Source: Membranipora membranacea (lineage: Eukaryota; Bryozoa; Gymnolaemata; Cheilostomatida; Membraniporidae). Taken from it: DNA of 64,000 bases. The notes under the pieces are model-generated. The model was given only the letters and a program-made list of their open reading frames with translations. It had not been told where the DNA came from and did no database searches. The DNA lies in NCBI GenBank assembly GCA_914767715.1, contig OU612065.1, positions 36,828,001 to 36,892,000 of the forward strand. The letters are read 5' to 3'. Positions 45,674 through 60,600 of this stretch are shown piece after piece. Made by a program: the position numbers and the translations under genes. How positions within the stretch are numbered: position 1 is the stretch's first letter; each line of letters begins with the position of its first letter.

Positions 45674-48238
45674 TTGTCTGATTTAAATTCGAAGATTTCC
45701 TTATATGACAGCAAACTATATTACCCAACCCGACCAGTGATTATTGAGTATTCATATGATGGACAAAGTTCATGTATTGCTTCCTGATGTTATATATTTA
45801 GCTATTTCCTTGTCAGAGATCAGGTGAACTCTAAAACCAGTTTTGGTATCATCTATCTATTACTGTTGATGACTAGGTGAGCACCATGAGATCTTAGTAC
45901 CTGCAAAAAAAGGTTGATATGATGCCCCCTGAAACAGCAGCACTCTAATACTATATTCAGGCTTGAACCAGGGTATCCTTGCTCTGTGCTCAGCTCATAA
46001 TGAAAGACTCACTCCAAGTAACGCTGCTTCATTATGCATTGAAAAAGGAGCTATTGCCATTACACTTCGCTTACTGTCAATCTCACCGGCATGTTAAGAA
46101 AACATTATCTGAATCCCACATCTTGAACTGGGTACATATCATCCTTCCTATACAGGCTGAGTGACATAAAGAATATGTAGGCTTTATTGTTTTATGTTAA
46201 GTTACTGTCAAACTTGACTCTAATGAAGAGTCATATCTGACTGCTAAGGGTGTAGCTGAAGGAAAAGTCTTGTGGTTGACGTTTGATCCCATGAGGAACA
46301 GCTTGATATGACTAGATAGAAGTCTGTGCCTATCCTCACTGTTTGGAGATATTTTGGGACAAGTCATGATATGTTGACAGTGTTGGCAACTAAAGTTGTA
46401 ATCATGTGGAGCAAAACATGAATGTGACCATTGTGTCATATCATCTTATCGGCAGATGTGCAGCACGGAGATTATTTATGGTATGTATTTTAAGTTATTG
46501 GCTTATGAAATTTGAACTTCTAACTAAAGCATATTGGAAAATAGAAGTCGTTCCCCCTTTTTGAACAAGGGTAGAAAACTTAGGATGTTGATGAATTTGA
46601 TCTTCCATATCTGTGATTAGAGATGTACCAAGATACTGTGCGGCGATGCAAAAATCCAGTCCAATAACGGTGTTTTTTATATTAGTCAGAAAAGATAAAA
46701 AAATTGTCTCATCAAGTCTGCATTACAAAGAATTTATTCATCAAGTCGTAAGATTTTTTGACACATTAGAGGTACAAAAAAATATAGAATGGGCTTGTTC
46801 AGTACTTGCACTTAGTACACCCACTACGATCATCACATCTAGGTAAGGTGTGATATCTTATGTTAGCCCATGTAGAATCTCACACACTTCTGTGATAGAG
46901 CATACAAGGTCCAGGGTAAGGGATGGGAGAGGGTGACTTTGGTAACCAATCCTCAACCTTCCAACGATTCAGCCTATCAATTTAGTTTTATTTTTCTGAC
47001 AACATACTGGAAGCCTACAATTTGTGAGGAAACTTTTAATGGCCCACATAGAAACTTCAATACTACCTAAAATTATGTTTTACCTTAAGCAATTTTATCT
47101 GTGGAGTTTTTTGTGACCAAAAAGAAATTGGGCTGCACCAGATATTAAAGCCAATACATCAGCGCAACTCATCTCTTTTTCAAAACTGTGCCTAAATATT
47201 ATAAGATTCTAGCTACAATTCGAAAGCTTACCAGAAAATCTAAATTGGTGTACTGTATAATTGCCTAATACATCACTGTGATCGTAAATTTTTGAATGAA
47301 AATCTTAGTACTTTTTACATGGTGGCATGTTTCTCGGATATCCGCCGGCAGTAAAAATCTTTTTCGGTACTTTGTCTGCTCATGTTGCAAAATCCAGATT
47401 TTATTTATCAACATGCAAACAGAAACACCAAAATAAAAATTAATCTATTATATAAATAAGAATTATCCCTAATGAGAATATATTTGTTTTTATAACTTAC
47501 AGATTTATTCCTAAACAAACTAGGATAGGGTTGTTTGGAATAAAAATACAGCAAGATTATTCAAAATAACAAGACATCACAATAGCGCCTGTGTGCCTGG
47601 TGCGATAATGATTACATGGCGAGTAAGCTAAAGCTCTCCGTCATATAAAGAGATTTTACTATAAAATTGTTTTTAAAAATATTTACTGCCATAATAGATA
47701 AATAAATAATTTTTATGCAAACAGACTGCTAATTTCAGGCACACTCCGTGATGTGGACTTTTTATGAATGAACATTTTTGTTGTAAAATTCATTCACGAT
47801 AAAGTCTGAGAACTAAACTGAAGAGTGACATCAAATTAATTACATTTTAATACTTTTGACAGCTGAAACTCTTCGTTTGATTTTGGACCTCCGTGCGAGC
47901 TATACTGGCAAACATGTATTTCTACTATTTACGAAGAAATACAATTCCTTTGCATTTCTTCAAATTGCAGAACATTAAATGGATGCTTGACAGCTTGCGG
48001 GTTATATATTGCAGCTGTTTACAAATGATTGAAATAATATATCATGATGTGTAATACTGCCTCACTCAGCCTCACTGCTGCCGTTCACTCACACATCACA
48101 TCACATGGAAGCTCCTGATGTATCGCAGCAATTAATTTCTTTATTTTAGATTAATTAGCGTGATCACCTATGGAGTGTGGGGAATTAAAAACATCACGGC
48201 TAGCCTTGCCTGCCTCTCTGGAGATATTTAACTCCATT

Positions 48239-48258
48239 GCTGCCGTTTACGAGGCAGC
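48239..48258. repeat. GCTGCC...GGCAGC hairpin motif
   Basis: GCTGCCGTTTAC followed by GAGGCAGCAG. Shares arms and the GTTT start of the loop with 60683-60706. A half-motif TGCTGCCGTTCAC is at 48076-48088. Confidence 0.5.
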
Positions 48259-51200
48259 AGCATCGCACTGTGCTACTGAGATGTGATTATGAAATTCTAA
48301 GCAATCACAAATAATCTTATCTGCTGCTTAACATCTAACATTTCTCAAATGCTGAGCAGCGTTTTGATGGATAATTGAGTGATTCTGCAACTTGGGTTGA
48401 TATTCTTTTCTTCTCCAATTATAGATTTACAGAATGCTGATTGGTATCTGCATTTTCTTGCCTGTAAAATTTAACACGGCTGGTCCAAGACCTGACCAGA
48501 CAGATTCAACATTATCTCATAATAATCTTTACACTCAGTAAAAAAAAATTAAAATACTGCTGATATTCTAAATCTGCTGCAAGCAGAGTTTTGTAATAAT
48601 AAGTTAGAATTGATTTGTTTTTCCCCTAAATTTCATCAGATAAAGGATGCCAATGTCGGTATAAGCTCTGGCCTGTTTAAAAAATGCGTCAGCTTTATTC
48701 AAATTTAGTCAGTTTTTATTAATACAATTTCAATTTAAAAAAAAAGTCATTTATGACAACTGCGCCGGTGCACATTAAAATTAAGATATACCAGGACCGC
48801 CCCAGGTAACTCAAACAAACATTGGGATCTAATTAAACTTGCTAACATGCCCCCAAATACCATTGTATGTAAAAATAGCGTTATTCATTTCGCTTCTATT
48901 CAACTCGATGCAGTGTCAAGTTTTTGTCAATTCACTGGTCTTATTGGTAAATGAAGCAACACAAAACACTGTTAATTACCACGAGATCTATTAATGCCCT
49001 GCATTGTGATTCACTGAGCTCGGTGGCAATGGAGGAATGCACTGCTAGAAAGGACAGAATCCCTCATGTTTATATAAGTCTTCGGAGCATTGTGGCCGTC
49101 TTTATGCTTGTTATTTATTTTAAAATGTCAACATGAACGTGTATGCATCATTCACATTAAAATTGCTTTATAAAATTAATCATTAATGTACATACTAATT
49201 CCAAAGATTAATACACCCGAACATAATAACCCATTAAACAAAAGAGATCTCACCCATTTAACATCCAGAGAACAATTAAGTCACTCCATCATGTGAACAC
49301 CATATTTTTGTTAATAATTTGTTTTATGGAGATTTCTAAAGAGCTGAGCAAGGGTAATTTGAAAATCTGGCATTGAGACTGTGAGAAAATCTGCTTGTTT
49401 GGCTCCTGTGATATAGCGCTGACGCTAGCATTCCGGATCTATCCTAGCAACGAGACTGAGGTAGAGACATGGCGTCAAAGTCAGCAGACTAATCCACCAA
49501 TCTGTGTCTCTCCCACAGCCATGCCTCTCATCTTATTATTGGTGTCACCACACGACACCAGAGTCAGCGATCAATGTCCGCTGCCATCGTCCATCTACAG
49601 TCTTACTATGGGATCTAATTGTCGTAATTGGCTAAACCAACAAAGACAGGCTTATGTAAACCTTTTATGTTGTTAGATAAACCATCCTTGCTTTTCTATG
49701 GAAGCTTTATGTGTATTTGTGCAACAAACAGAACAATTAGCGCAGCTTTCATTATGGCAGCGGTGTGTGCTAAATTGTTTTTTAAAATAAGGTCCGTTAT
49801 TTTTACTGTCAGCTTTTGGTCTGTTTTGCCACGATTCGTGTGCCCACAGCAGTGCCGTGCTGTGTCATATTATGTAGTCTGCTATTCGGTGATTCTTATC
49901 AAGTGTTTTCATAAACCCATTCCTACCACCTCTCAGAAAATACTCAAATTATTTAAAACCACAAATAAAATTTATTGTTGTAATTTGTAGGATATTTTGA
50001 CAGAAAACTGTTTGTAGGCAGTTTATAGTGGGGGAGTGTGCCGCTTGCTTGTAGTGTTACCACTATCAATACAAACAACAGCTGACTGCTGATTTGGGCT
50101 GCTGATCTTGTTTATTTGTTGTTTCGTTTATCAGATTGTTAATGGCTGTATTACGGCAGGGAAATCTGTGCACAAATCTAAACTGCTACAACAATCTTAA
50201 ACAGATACCACCATCATTGTAATCAGAACAAAAATAAACGATTAAATTTTGCTCATCCTATCCAAATTCCGATCCCAAGTTTTCATGCTACAACATACAC
50301 CCAATTGTAGGCTGAAGTTTATATTGTTCTATCCATTTGTAAATCCTAAAAAGTCACATGCCCTGCGAACCAATTAGGACGACTTTTTTACGTGATCCTG
50401 CTATTGTAACTACTGCTAACTTGAGACCTACACCATTGATAATTTCACACCTGCTAAACCTAGCAGCCACAAAATTATCTCATATTACTAAAAAAACAAA
50501 CCCCTCGACTGCCAAACCATCTTGGGACACAAATCAATTGGCATCTATTTGCAGAATAATTTTGTCCATTCAAATTTGTTGTCATTTTTTACAAAATTAC
50601 ATCATCGAAAATCAATAGCTGGGCTTCAGTTTTCAACTTTTGGACCTAGCAACAGCGCCTCGAAACTTTTGAGGCTGTTAAATGTTCCAGTACGGTTGTA
50701 CTGTACTGTACTGGTACTGTCTTTTTTAACGTTTAAATTTATTATAATGCTTAGCTGGTCCCCGCAGCTGTATGGCAGTGCCTTCTGTATATGTGTAAGT
50801 TTGTTTACTGCCTAATTCTAATATCAATCCTGTAATAGGTTGATAGCATCGAATGTACGGCACAAAGTGGAAAAATAAAGTGAAAAGGAGTCTGAGTTGC
50901 GATTGTTGAAAAATTGCAAATAAAAATTCCAAGAAGGTGTTTTGTCTCTTGGTGGTTCTACACTTGGATGGCCTGTATTTTTCTATTGTTGCTCTACGAG
51001 CAGATTATCTGTTTGTATTTCTCTCTGTATATCTTCTCACAGTGAAGTGTATCTTGTCTGAGTAAGAGTTTGCCAGAAAAGATTTGGTTTTCATTGTATC
51101 TATGTATAAGTGTGTCTGTTTTTTTCTGATGATGTCACAAAACTACCCAGCCAATATTTTGTAGTGGTATTTCTCTCAATGTTTTCCGGCGTGATAACAA

Positions 51201-53553
51201 GATTCCTGACGGTTGCACCAATAAGTATTATCGCTTATACTTACGTAACATCCACATAACTTCTATAGACATGGGAAGAATCAGGACATTTTATAACCGG
51301 CGATTTTAATGAACAAGCCATCCATCTTTGTTCCTAGATTTCCCTGTTATTTTCCCTTCAATTATCTCTCCTTATATTGCTGTTTTTTCCCCTTGCATGG
51401 TTAGCTTTTCTCTAAGAATTTCCCTCACTTTTTCTTGCAGTGTTTTCGTATCGAGGTCCCATTTTACTTCTCAAATACAAGGCCTCAATCTAAAATGAAT
51501 CAATCAGGTTTTTTTCAGCCCATAACAAGGCAATTATCACTCCATATGAGATCATTGTTTTCACTATAGTGGTTTGTAGTTTAACCTTCATCACTCCATC
51601 ACCACAATGATAAATAACTCTGAGATTTATCATGAGAATTTTAGGTAATAATTCTGTGATTACATGAGTGATGTAATGAATTAGTAATTATCCTTCACCA
51701 GTGTAAACAATTTTACATAATATACACCTCTAAAAACCTGGTTAGATGTAAAAATCAGATCTAGAATGATCATGAAAAAACCAGGGATGAAGTGGTAATG
51801 AGGCTCCTAAGAGCTCATCTCCACATGACGGATCTGGAAGCTTTCCAGCTGACCTAATACTTGAGTCTCTGTTACAGAGCGCTGCCGACTGGCCATGCTG
51901 CCTGACATAATCACCAATCATTGATTTATAATTACTGAAACACTTAAACTGTTGTTAGAATAAACAAACCCTCTGATAAATCACAGATTTACACATTTTT
52001 CAATGAGGCATTATTTGAAATTACCTCATACTGGAGTCTCCATCAGATAGCAGAAAGATTGAAATATTTGGACTTTTGTCACTGCGGACAATCTCATGTT
52101 TTGATAGGGGAATTATTTTTCAAGCTGTCACTAGGTGAGTTTGAGACAGCGATATTACGTAGGCATGTAGCCATGCTGTCTATTACCTAAACCTGCTGTC
52201 AGCTATTGTAGGAAACCGCTATAGGTGTGCTAGCCAGCGTAAGGACATCCTGGGAAATCATAAACAAACCATGCATGGGAAAACTTAAAAATAGCTCCTC
52301 CAAAGCTTTATTTTTGGCAACAGGTGATTTATTTTTTGACTGAAGGTCATGGTAGGAATCTTGTTTTTGGTGACTGCTGACTGGAGGCAAAAACGCTGCT
52401 GTCGTTCTGGCTTTGTTCAGCAGTTACCTGTAGTCCAAACTTGCTTATTTATTTCTACATAATATGGTGTAAATATCAAAATAGAGGCAAGAGCCTTGTT
52501 TGTTCCCATGACATATTTTTATTCTGCTAATTAGTGACAAATCTCTCTATAAAAAAACCTTTTTGTGCAGCTTTATGAAGAATTACGAATAATATGCGAT
52601 GTGATGATGTTGATCTAGATTGCTTTTTCTGTTCACTGGTGTGTTTGCTTAGAACTGATAAATTAGGCATCATGTAACAGTCTAGAAATTAGTCTCTATT
52701 CAGAATTTTTTTTGATCTGTCTGCAGTTCCATTAACAGTTACTCACAATTTCTGATTCAAGTTTTTACCGTTTTGTTTACTCTTCTCATCTTTTATCTGC
52801 AGCGTATTATGACAATCGGCTCATCATCGTTTCAATGCTTATTGTTTTCTCCTTCTTTGAAATCTGAAGTCATGTTTGTTAGCACCAAAATATTGTTGAC
52901 ATTCCATTTCTCAAAAATTTCACAATAACATTTTTTGAGAAAATTGAACCCGCTTCTGCTAGTCACCTTTTCACCCCTAGGCGGATCATCTTCAGTATGA
53001 GATAACTTTCGCCACACTTCTTGACATTTTCAAGTTATGACGCATAATTGTTTCACAAAATTCTAGGGAACTTTTGGTAAGCGAAGTTCGCAATATAAAA
53101 CAGGTCAAACCTCGTCTGGGCCTGGCCATGACGGGTCTGCAATAGTTCAGACCTTACTTAACAACTATTTGGGGTCATTACATTACTATTTAATAGTGTT
53201 ACACCATTTATGTGGTACATTGACTACTATTAAAGCTATATGAGATTGGGGAATAATTCAAGTAAAAAATACAGAAAATTTCAATCAAACTGCAATCAGA
53301 TGCAATCAATCATAAAGGAGGTGCTTTCATTTTGTTTTTTTGCAGAAATTTTGGATTTGGAGAAATTTCCCCGAAAATAATTGTGGTTTGCTTAACCTGA
53401 ATATGCTAAAATCTAAGTGACAAATAGATGATAGCAATACAGTGCTAAAAGCTGAACAACCGTCTTTAAGGCTTTGCTTGGATTAATTAAAATCTGAGAA
53501 GAGCCGAGGATATTTCTACCTCCTTGAAGGAACTATGGTAGACATAGTGGGAT

Positions 53554-53571
53554 GGGGGGGGGGGGAGGGGG
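53554..53571 (+). repeat. G-run with quadruplex potential
   Basis: Twelve G, one A, five G, about 1.1 kb upstream of the FoxC start codon. Confidence 0.85.
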
Positions 53572-54088
53572 TAGTGACTCACTCCGTAGGTTGGATAACA
53601 AAGCACATCGATGATGTATTATTTATGCTTTGTTACAAGACAAGAACATCAGCGTTGTAGAAACCCCCAGTAGGTAGGGAGGTAAAGCTTGGAATGTAAG
53701 AAAATTTGAGACACATTCTCAACTCATTAATTTGTGGTGGATGAAGAATTTTCAGCAGGGAGATGACTTTATTTTATGAATTCAAGCCTGTGGTCCTGTG
53801 GTTTCATGAAATCAATTTGCAATGTTTTTTGATAAGCGTCTTCATAATTTTATAACAAACTAGAAACTGAGGCTACATTCACATGTGCTTTCAATTACCA
53901 CCTACTATGCTATTTAGAAATTCAAGATGAGTGATGGAACACAACAAATCATGCGCAGACAAATTCAGTTTATTTCTCTGTTTTTGTTTTTGTTGTTCAG
54001 GTAATGTGTGCCTACTGGATAGAAGCAGCTTTATGTCTACAAACTCCCCCATTCTTTGAGATGGAGAAACACTGCTAGTTTAGCTCCG

Positions 54089-54095
54089 TATAAAG
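54089..54095 (+). promoter_or_regulatory. Possible TATA box of FoxC
   Basis: TATAAAG within CCGTATAAAGAGAAG, about 555 bp upstream of the start codon, would give a 5' UTR of roughly 520 nt with no intron. The spacing is plausible, but nothing else supports it. Confidence 0.25.
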
Positions 54096-54643
54096 AGAAG
54101 ATTTGCAGAATTCATAATTTAGTATATCTGTAGCATCTGTTTTTATCTTTGATTGCTTCGAATTCAAAACAAAGTATTTTATAATTGGTAGAATATTGTT
54201 TCCGAGTTTCAAGTCAGTAGTACTATTCAAACCTACCTACCGGAGATAACTTGGCGACAATTACTGCCTTGCTTGTGTTAAATCTCAATCAGGCTTCATC
54301 AAAAAGTTAACATGAAACATCGGATCGTTGCCTCATCTTTTCGTTGTGATGTCAATATGGTTACTTCAAACCCAATGGTTTGGCAAGCTGCGAGGCGTAG
54401 GAAATGACATTGTCTCCCTCGAATCAGAGATATTGTCTCACTAACTCATTGTATTATTACCTGGAACTACAATTATGAGGTGTCATGAAGGTTAATTTTC
54501 CATTTAATGAATCGACCAATCAGATCGTAGTATTGCTGAGCCTGCTACCTGGGGTTGATAAGTGGCTTGTTGGCCCAGTGTATGATCACTTGTAACCTGT
54601 ATTCAGTCTCCTAGAGATCTCCACGCTGTTAGCTCTACTGGTG

Positions 54644-56845
54644 ATGTGTAGTGTAATGCAACCAGGTTCCTTTGCCTCCAGATACACATCGTCTGCTGTC
54701 GTCGATCATCAAAGCAGACCTATGACAATGATGCCTGCGGCGTTAACCAACCAGGACTATATGAACAGTATGAACTATTACCGCAGCCCTGCGTACGGCG
54801 CTGTCATGTCAGGCGTGTTCGGACATCAAGACCACTACGGCATGGCAGGAGGACGACCTATGCACTATTCACCATACCATATGCACCAGCAATCAGGTAA
54901 AGACATGGTCAAACCTCCATACAGCTACATAGCTCTCATTGCAATGGCCATACAGGCTTCCAAAGAGAAAAAAGTAACTCTGAACGGTATTTATCAGTTT
55001 ATCATGGACAGATTCCCCTACTATAGGGAGAACAAACAGGGATGGCAAAACTCCATCCGACACAATCTCAGTCTCAACGAGTGCTTCATCAAAGTAGCGA
55101 GAGATGACAAAAAACCAGGTAAAGGCAGCTACTGGGCTTTAGATCCTGAGAGTATCAACATGTTTGACAATGGTAGCTATCTTAGACGCCGCAGGCGATT
55201 CAAGAAAAACAAGGAAAAAGGCGGTAAAGACCAGTCAATGGAAGACAGCAAGGAAGGGTTGAAGGATGAAGACAACAGCGAGACGAGCAGCATCCACGAG
55301 AAAGCGGGAGATGTGTCAGAAACGAACGAAGTTGTAAAACAAGAACCCCATGTTGAGTCTCCTGTACACCAACCACCACATCAGCATATCTGGCAAAAAG
55401 CTGCTGAGCAGCAAAGAGGTAAGCTTCATAAATTTACTCAACATTTTGTCATGCTCTTTGTTCTTATTTTGAACATAACCAATCTCATTTTATTCCTTAG
55501 CAATTCTTGCTATTTTGCACTGAACTAGTTCTGATATCAAAAGTTTTGAATTGTTTATGATAGCTGACCAGTCCGAGGGTGGTATAAGCGAGTCATTTAT
55601 AGACTTGAGGATTGTACACAATTTGTAACAGTACCACCAAAGTAGCAGTATTTTACTCCCAAGTTGATTGACAGCTATGAAAAGAAAACAAACATATTAT
55701 TGGAGATGATCATTTACGATATACTATTGTTTACTGTTAAAACAAAAGACCAGTTATTTATTGTTTTCTGATTATCATAATTGATGATGCGCTTGGCTAA
55801 CACCATCTAAACCTATTACACATGATGATCAGATAGCGATAGGACATGTTGGAACATCAACGAACAATGAAAATTTTTGATGATGCCTTTTTATCGGTAT
55901 TAGATCATCATTATGGTTCCAGCTCGATCATGCTGGGTGTCAGTGGCAATGACATGAGAATTTTATAGCCACAGTATACCTACGATGCCCAATCAAAGTC
56001 ACATTATACCTGAAATTTATCAGTGTTCATGGTTTAACAATAATAGCAAACCCAGAGGCCATAGGTCTTGTTTAGTCATTTATTTGGCTTTTACGCAAGT
56101 TCATCCAAATCTATGTTTGGTCCATTACTAGTTAATTACTGGGTAGAATTTGACTATCAATGATTACTGCTGACTTCCTCTTGTTGAATCGTGGGCAGCA
56201 GCACTTGATTTACCTGTAGAAAAATTGTCAGCAATTTGTGGCAGCAGTAAACTATTTTATCATGTCCCAAAATTTTGTATTTTCTGTGATCACCAGCCAG
56301 ACTAACCTAAGTACTATGCCTGATACTTGTGCTGATGATGGTTTGCATACGATAACATGAGCCTGAGGTTTATCAGTCAGTAGTTATTGAGTGTGTGTTG
56401 TTTTGTCTGTGTTTTAGGTACCGCATTACCTATACCACAAGACCCTGCAGAGCCTCCTCAGCCTCCGCCGATTAACATGAACAATTTTACCGTGGATAAT
56501 CTCATTACAGGTGGGGTTACTCCAGCAATGCTAGCGGCCAGCGGCTACCCTAACGTATCACGTCCCGATCTATACCGTCCAAGCTGTAACCAACCAATCG
56601 TAAGTCAGCCCTACCCCACCACAACAGCACCAAACGTCTTCCCCTCAGCAGCCGTACCGACCGCTATGGATGAAGTATACAGACAGTCGTGGTATAATAC
56701 TCCGGCCGAGATGCCTCAAACCTCACCGATAGATTATAATAACCAGCAGAGATTCCCAGATAACCGATCTCCTTCGTGTGCCCAGCCAACACCCACATTT
56801 AGAGACGCATACAAACAGTATAGCTATGACGTTTGCAAGTATTAG
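54644..56845 (+). CDS. FoxC: Forkhead box C transcription factor (FoxC), two coding exons
   Basis: Exons 54644-55418 and 56418-56845 join in phase 1 to 400 residues. Residues about 86-190 are a complete forkhead DNA-binding domain ([18 protein letters not shown], recognition helix [16 protein letters not shown], wing [15 protein letters not shown], basic end [10 protein letters not shown]), nearly identical to vertebrate FoxC. Outside the domain, FTVDNLIT in exon 2 matches the FoxC eh1-like FSVDNIMT motif that recruits Groucho/TLE co-repressors, and the C-terminus YDVCKY matches vertebrate YDCSKF. These exclude FoxD, FoxF and FoxL1. The ATG at 54656 ([13 protein letters not shown]) aligns best with the vertebrate start MQARYSVSS, so the true start may be four codons later. 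It is a nuclear regulator of mesoderm in bilaterians. The 999-nt intron is unusual, since vertebrate and Drosophila FoxC genes are intronless. Confidence 0.96.
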
Positions 56846-57677
56846 TCTATAGCATTACAAATTTTCTTACTTGTATTTTTTTCCATTTTTTACACAATTT
56901 TGACAATCGGTCTTCCATGAACATAATATGACTTGATTGACCACATTATGATGTAGAGACTGTTGCATATCTCCTGCTATCACAGGCGTTTTTTGTTTTA
57001 CTCGGAGGATTATAAAATATCTGGGAGGGTAGAATTTCGACGATTGTTAGGCAAAGTTGAGGTTAGATTTCACAAGTTCATTAGCAAACCAAAATTGATT
57101 CGTACAGATTGCATCCAGTAAGCTTTCAAAGCAATTTGGATGGATTGCAATTTGATTTTTTTCTGTACGATAATATTTAAAGTGTAGCTTTGTAAATTTA
57201 TCACCGAATTTACACACATATCAACCAACCTGTATAAACCTTTTTTTATACCAAAGAGTGGAGCATAAAAATCTCACGAATTTTGCTGCCAAAAAGTCTT
57301 GAAGTTAGATCCCAGTTTTATCTGTATATCATAGTAAAACCGTTTCTAGAGGTCATATTGTTATTTTTCTATATCATCTGTGTTATTTAGTATGTTTATT
57401 ATAATGCCAACTCTTTTCTCGTTATAACTAATTTAAGCATAATATTGTAAATTATACCCCAGCTTTGGTGTGACATGTAGTGTGCATATATAGTACTAGC
57501 TTCTTTTTTTTTATAATATCAATCACTCTTACACGACCAAAAAGTTATGAGATTTTAATATGATGTATTTATTAGGCCTGGTGGCGCAGCCAAGGCGCTC
57601 CTTCTACAATTATATTAGCGAGTTATTCATGATTATATTATTGTGCTGGTGCTTGCAGGCGTAACTTGTTACAATGA

Positions 57678-57683
57678 AATAAA
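57678..57683 (+). promoter_or_regulatory. Candidate FoxC polyadenylation signal
   Basis: AATAAA about 830 nt after the FoxC stop codon. The intervening AT-rich sequence with T-runs looks like a long 3' UTR. Confidence 0.45.
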
Positions 57684-60600
57684 ATCACAGTTGATTATAT
57701 AAAAAACAATTTAACAGATTTAATTGTGATGTTTGGAAGTTATATAAACATGAGACCATGTAACCGATTAAACATTGAACTTGAAACACTGCTGCCGCAT
57801 TAATAATGGTAAACTAGGCGACTATTCGACTGTCTCAGTCTGGTGAAGCAGTAAATTCAGCTTAACGGTGTGTCTACCACACGTGGAAGGGGGTTTAAGA
57901 CCGTCCTATAAATACATTTTATGATTTAATCCGAAATCAAATTTGTTCTGTGCAAGAGAGATAACTTCCGACCTTATGGCGTCCTTGAATCTGTGCCAGA
58001 ATCGATACAAAATGAAGTAGCAAGCTATAATTGGTGAATGATGTTGGCAAACAAATACACAAGGAAGGGAACACATCAATTTACAACAGTCTCATTCAGC
58101 TCCACACTTTGCGATAAAAGCATTTTGATGGTAACATGACCTTTTGCTAGGATTGCGCCCATCAATCGCTCACTTTATTTTTATCGAGCTCTTTTTTGAG
58201 TGACAATGGAGTTATACAATTCTGTATTGAGTGGCTGTTTAGTCAGTTATCGATTGAAGGCTTGTCATCAACCCTGATCAATACGACAGGCGCTACTCTA
58301 CTCAAAAAAGTCAACCGTGAGCCAGGGCCGTGAGAAAACTCTTCCTAATGGGATGGTCTCATATTGAGAAAAACAAATACGCGTTGCGCATAACACAACG
58401 CATAACACAACGAGATTGAAAGACCATGAATAATGATTTATTAACGTTGACTAAAAAATGACAGACAGCCGGGCTGCATGGGCACAATGGAATAAAACTT
58501 ATCCTCTTGATTTGGTTCGATGATTCATTTCGTCAACAATAATGGTGTTTGGCTGTCGCATGAAGCTATGACAGAGCGTTGGCAGCATTCTCCACCCCTA
58601 TTGTGGACTGTCAGAAATACTTTGGTCAGGCTCATTTAGACCTACTTAGTAAGCGATTCTCACATTGCGACCGAATATGAGATTGACTACCCACCAGTGT
58701 AATTGAGTATTCTTCATCTCGCTGGGTTATTTTTAGATAGAATGGGTGTCATACCTACTTTATTACACTGACTAAGCTTTGAACATTGAGAGCATCTCTA
58801 CAGAAATGAAGGATGTACATAACTTTGAGTAATGGATGAAATGTGGTCGTAAATTACCAACACCGTTATTTTTTTGTCAAATTCAGTTTTGTTGAGTGGG
58901 TCAGATTATCTAAAAGTGCATTACTCATCAAAGATGACAAATGATAACCTGTTTTGAAGAATTGTACCGAAGGAAGATTTTTGTGAATCTTTTGCTGAGT
59001 CTCGTATTTAGAATACACTGTTAGGTTATTAATGAGTTTATTCAAGTAATGAACGGACAACAATCGATGTGCGCAGGCCACTGATTCTTTAGAAAAGTTT
59101 AAATGGAAGGAGAGGAATCTCATTTGCACAGTATAATTGGCTATAAGCTGGCATAATAAAATTTCAAGCCATATCAAACATGCGAGTCAGAGCATTGAAA
59201 TGCTTAAAAAATGTTTAATAATAATTTCAGTTTCTAATATTCTTTTGCACACAATGGCTGGTTAGAAGTTGGTAATTGCTTGTACGCTTTGCTGAAAGCG
59301 TACCTTTAGAGCAAAATATTTTCTGCTCAAAAGCAAACAATGGTGTCACAAATGTGCTTTTGTGGCCGCCGTGTATAGCTAAATCAGAATCATTTTTTCT
59401 AATGTGAATAAATTCTTGTTTGGGTATTTGCACTCAGAGAAAAGACCAATTAAACTGTGAACACCTAAAATTTGATCACCTCCATAGTGCTATTAAGATG
59501 CAGGTCGTTCATGCTTTGTCATGTAATTAATGCTCCGTTAAATTACAAAATGAATCAACACACAAGCGCACTGTGTTTCTGTTTCTACTGCATTTCTCAG
59601 TTTGAAAAAAGTTTGCTGCCTTTTTGCGCTGTACACACAGCGCTAATTATTTTAAGTCTTGTGCTCGCAGCAGTTATATAAACATTTTACTTGAAGAATT
59701 TGTTTTCTGAAGCAATATTGCTAATTTTACAGCAATTAAAAACAATTTCGGTATTGTTTTTACCTTGTCTTATTGTAGGAGAATAACAGTTTAACGGCTA
59801 AAGTTATTGATAGATTTGTATAATAACATAATTAATGCTATTAGCGGTCACAGATTGAGAGATTAGTGGGAGATAATAATCAGCCATAAGAGAAAGTTTA
59901 CTAGCCGAGGCAAGAACATCTCTGAGCAAATAGACTCATGAAAAGAATTACAAATTCACACAGTGGCTCAAATTTCAAAGTAGGATGAAAATTTCCTTTT
60001 CTATTCATTAAATTCATTTCCATAACTGTATCTAGTGTATAAGTGAGAGAATAACTGGCCAGCTCAATTTACTAGGGTCAGATAATAGATGTGTTAATTT
60101 ATATACACTGATAATAACCTTAACTAGATTCAGATTAGATCATCGAATGTATCTAAATCTTTGTTACTAAACAAAGAGGATCACTGTAATACAATATTCC
60201 ACCATGACTCGAAGAAGAAAGAAAGAAAGAAGGAGAGAAATATAAAACTACAAGTAACCCACAGAAAGTAAAACCACAAAACTTTTGGCAGATGATGGTT
60301 ATTTGTTGCTTAGTTATGCCGTACATACATACGGGTGTAAGGGGAGGGTTGGATGGGTTTGATCGGTTTTAATTGCTACCTTACACACTCACAGTAGGGA
60401 AGATCTACATGCTAGAGGAATAAGTTCAGATTCGCTGTCAGTGAAAATAAGCCAAATCAGACTAATTATCAGCCCAGTTTGCACTATATGGCATTTGATC
60501 GAAAGTTATATAAAATACCTCAACACTACAGTATATCATTGGAGGCCTGGTTGATATATATGTACACAGCAAAATCTCTCGTACTGCAATATTCTTTTTC

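Larger units (their letters stand above)
45674..54088. other. Gene-poor interval between FRMD4 and FoxC
   Basis: About 8.4 kb without a supportable gene. Short frames at 46613-46846 (non-ATG start, ends near a GTAAGG) and 49395-49990 have no domain signature. The interval has a G-rich run at 53554-53571 and the GCTGCCGTT motifs at 48076 and 48239. As the only large upstream flank of FoxC it is a reasonable place for developmental enhancers; that is inference. Confidence 0.5.

Noticed and set aside
46613-46846. 77-codon frame ending at a GTAAGG donor-like site
   Set aside because: Protein-like composition but non-ATG start, no partner exon and no family recognised.
49395-50932. Cluster of overlapping short frames on both strands
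   Set aside because: No domain, no consistent coding bias, mutually overlapping frames.
55419-55528. Extension of the FoxC first exon to the stop near 55528
   Set aside because: A GTAAGC donor at 55419 and the conserved FoxC C-terminus in the second exon show this is intron, though a retained-intron isoform is possible.
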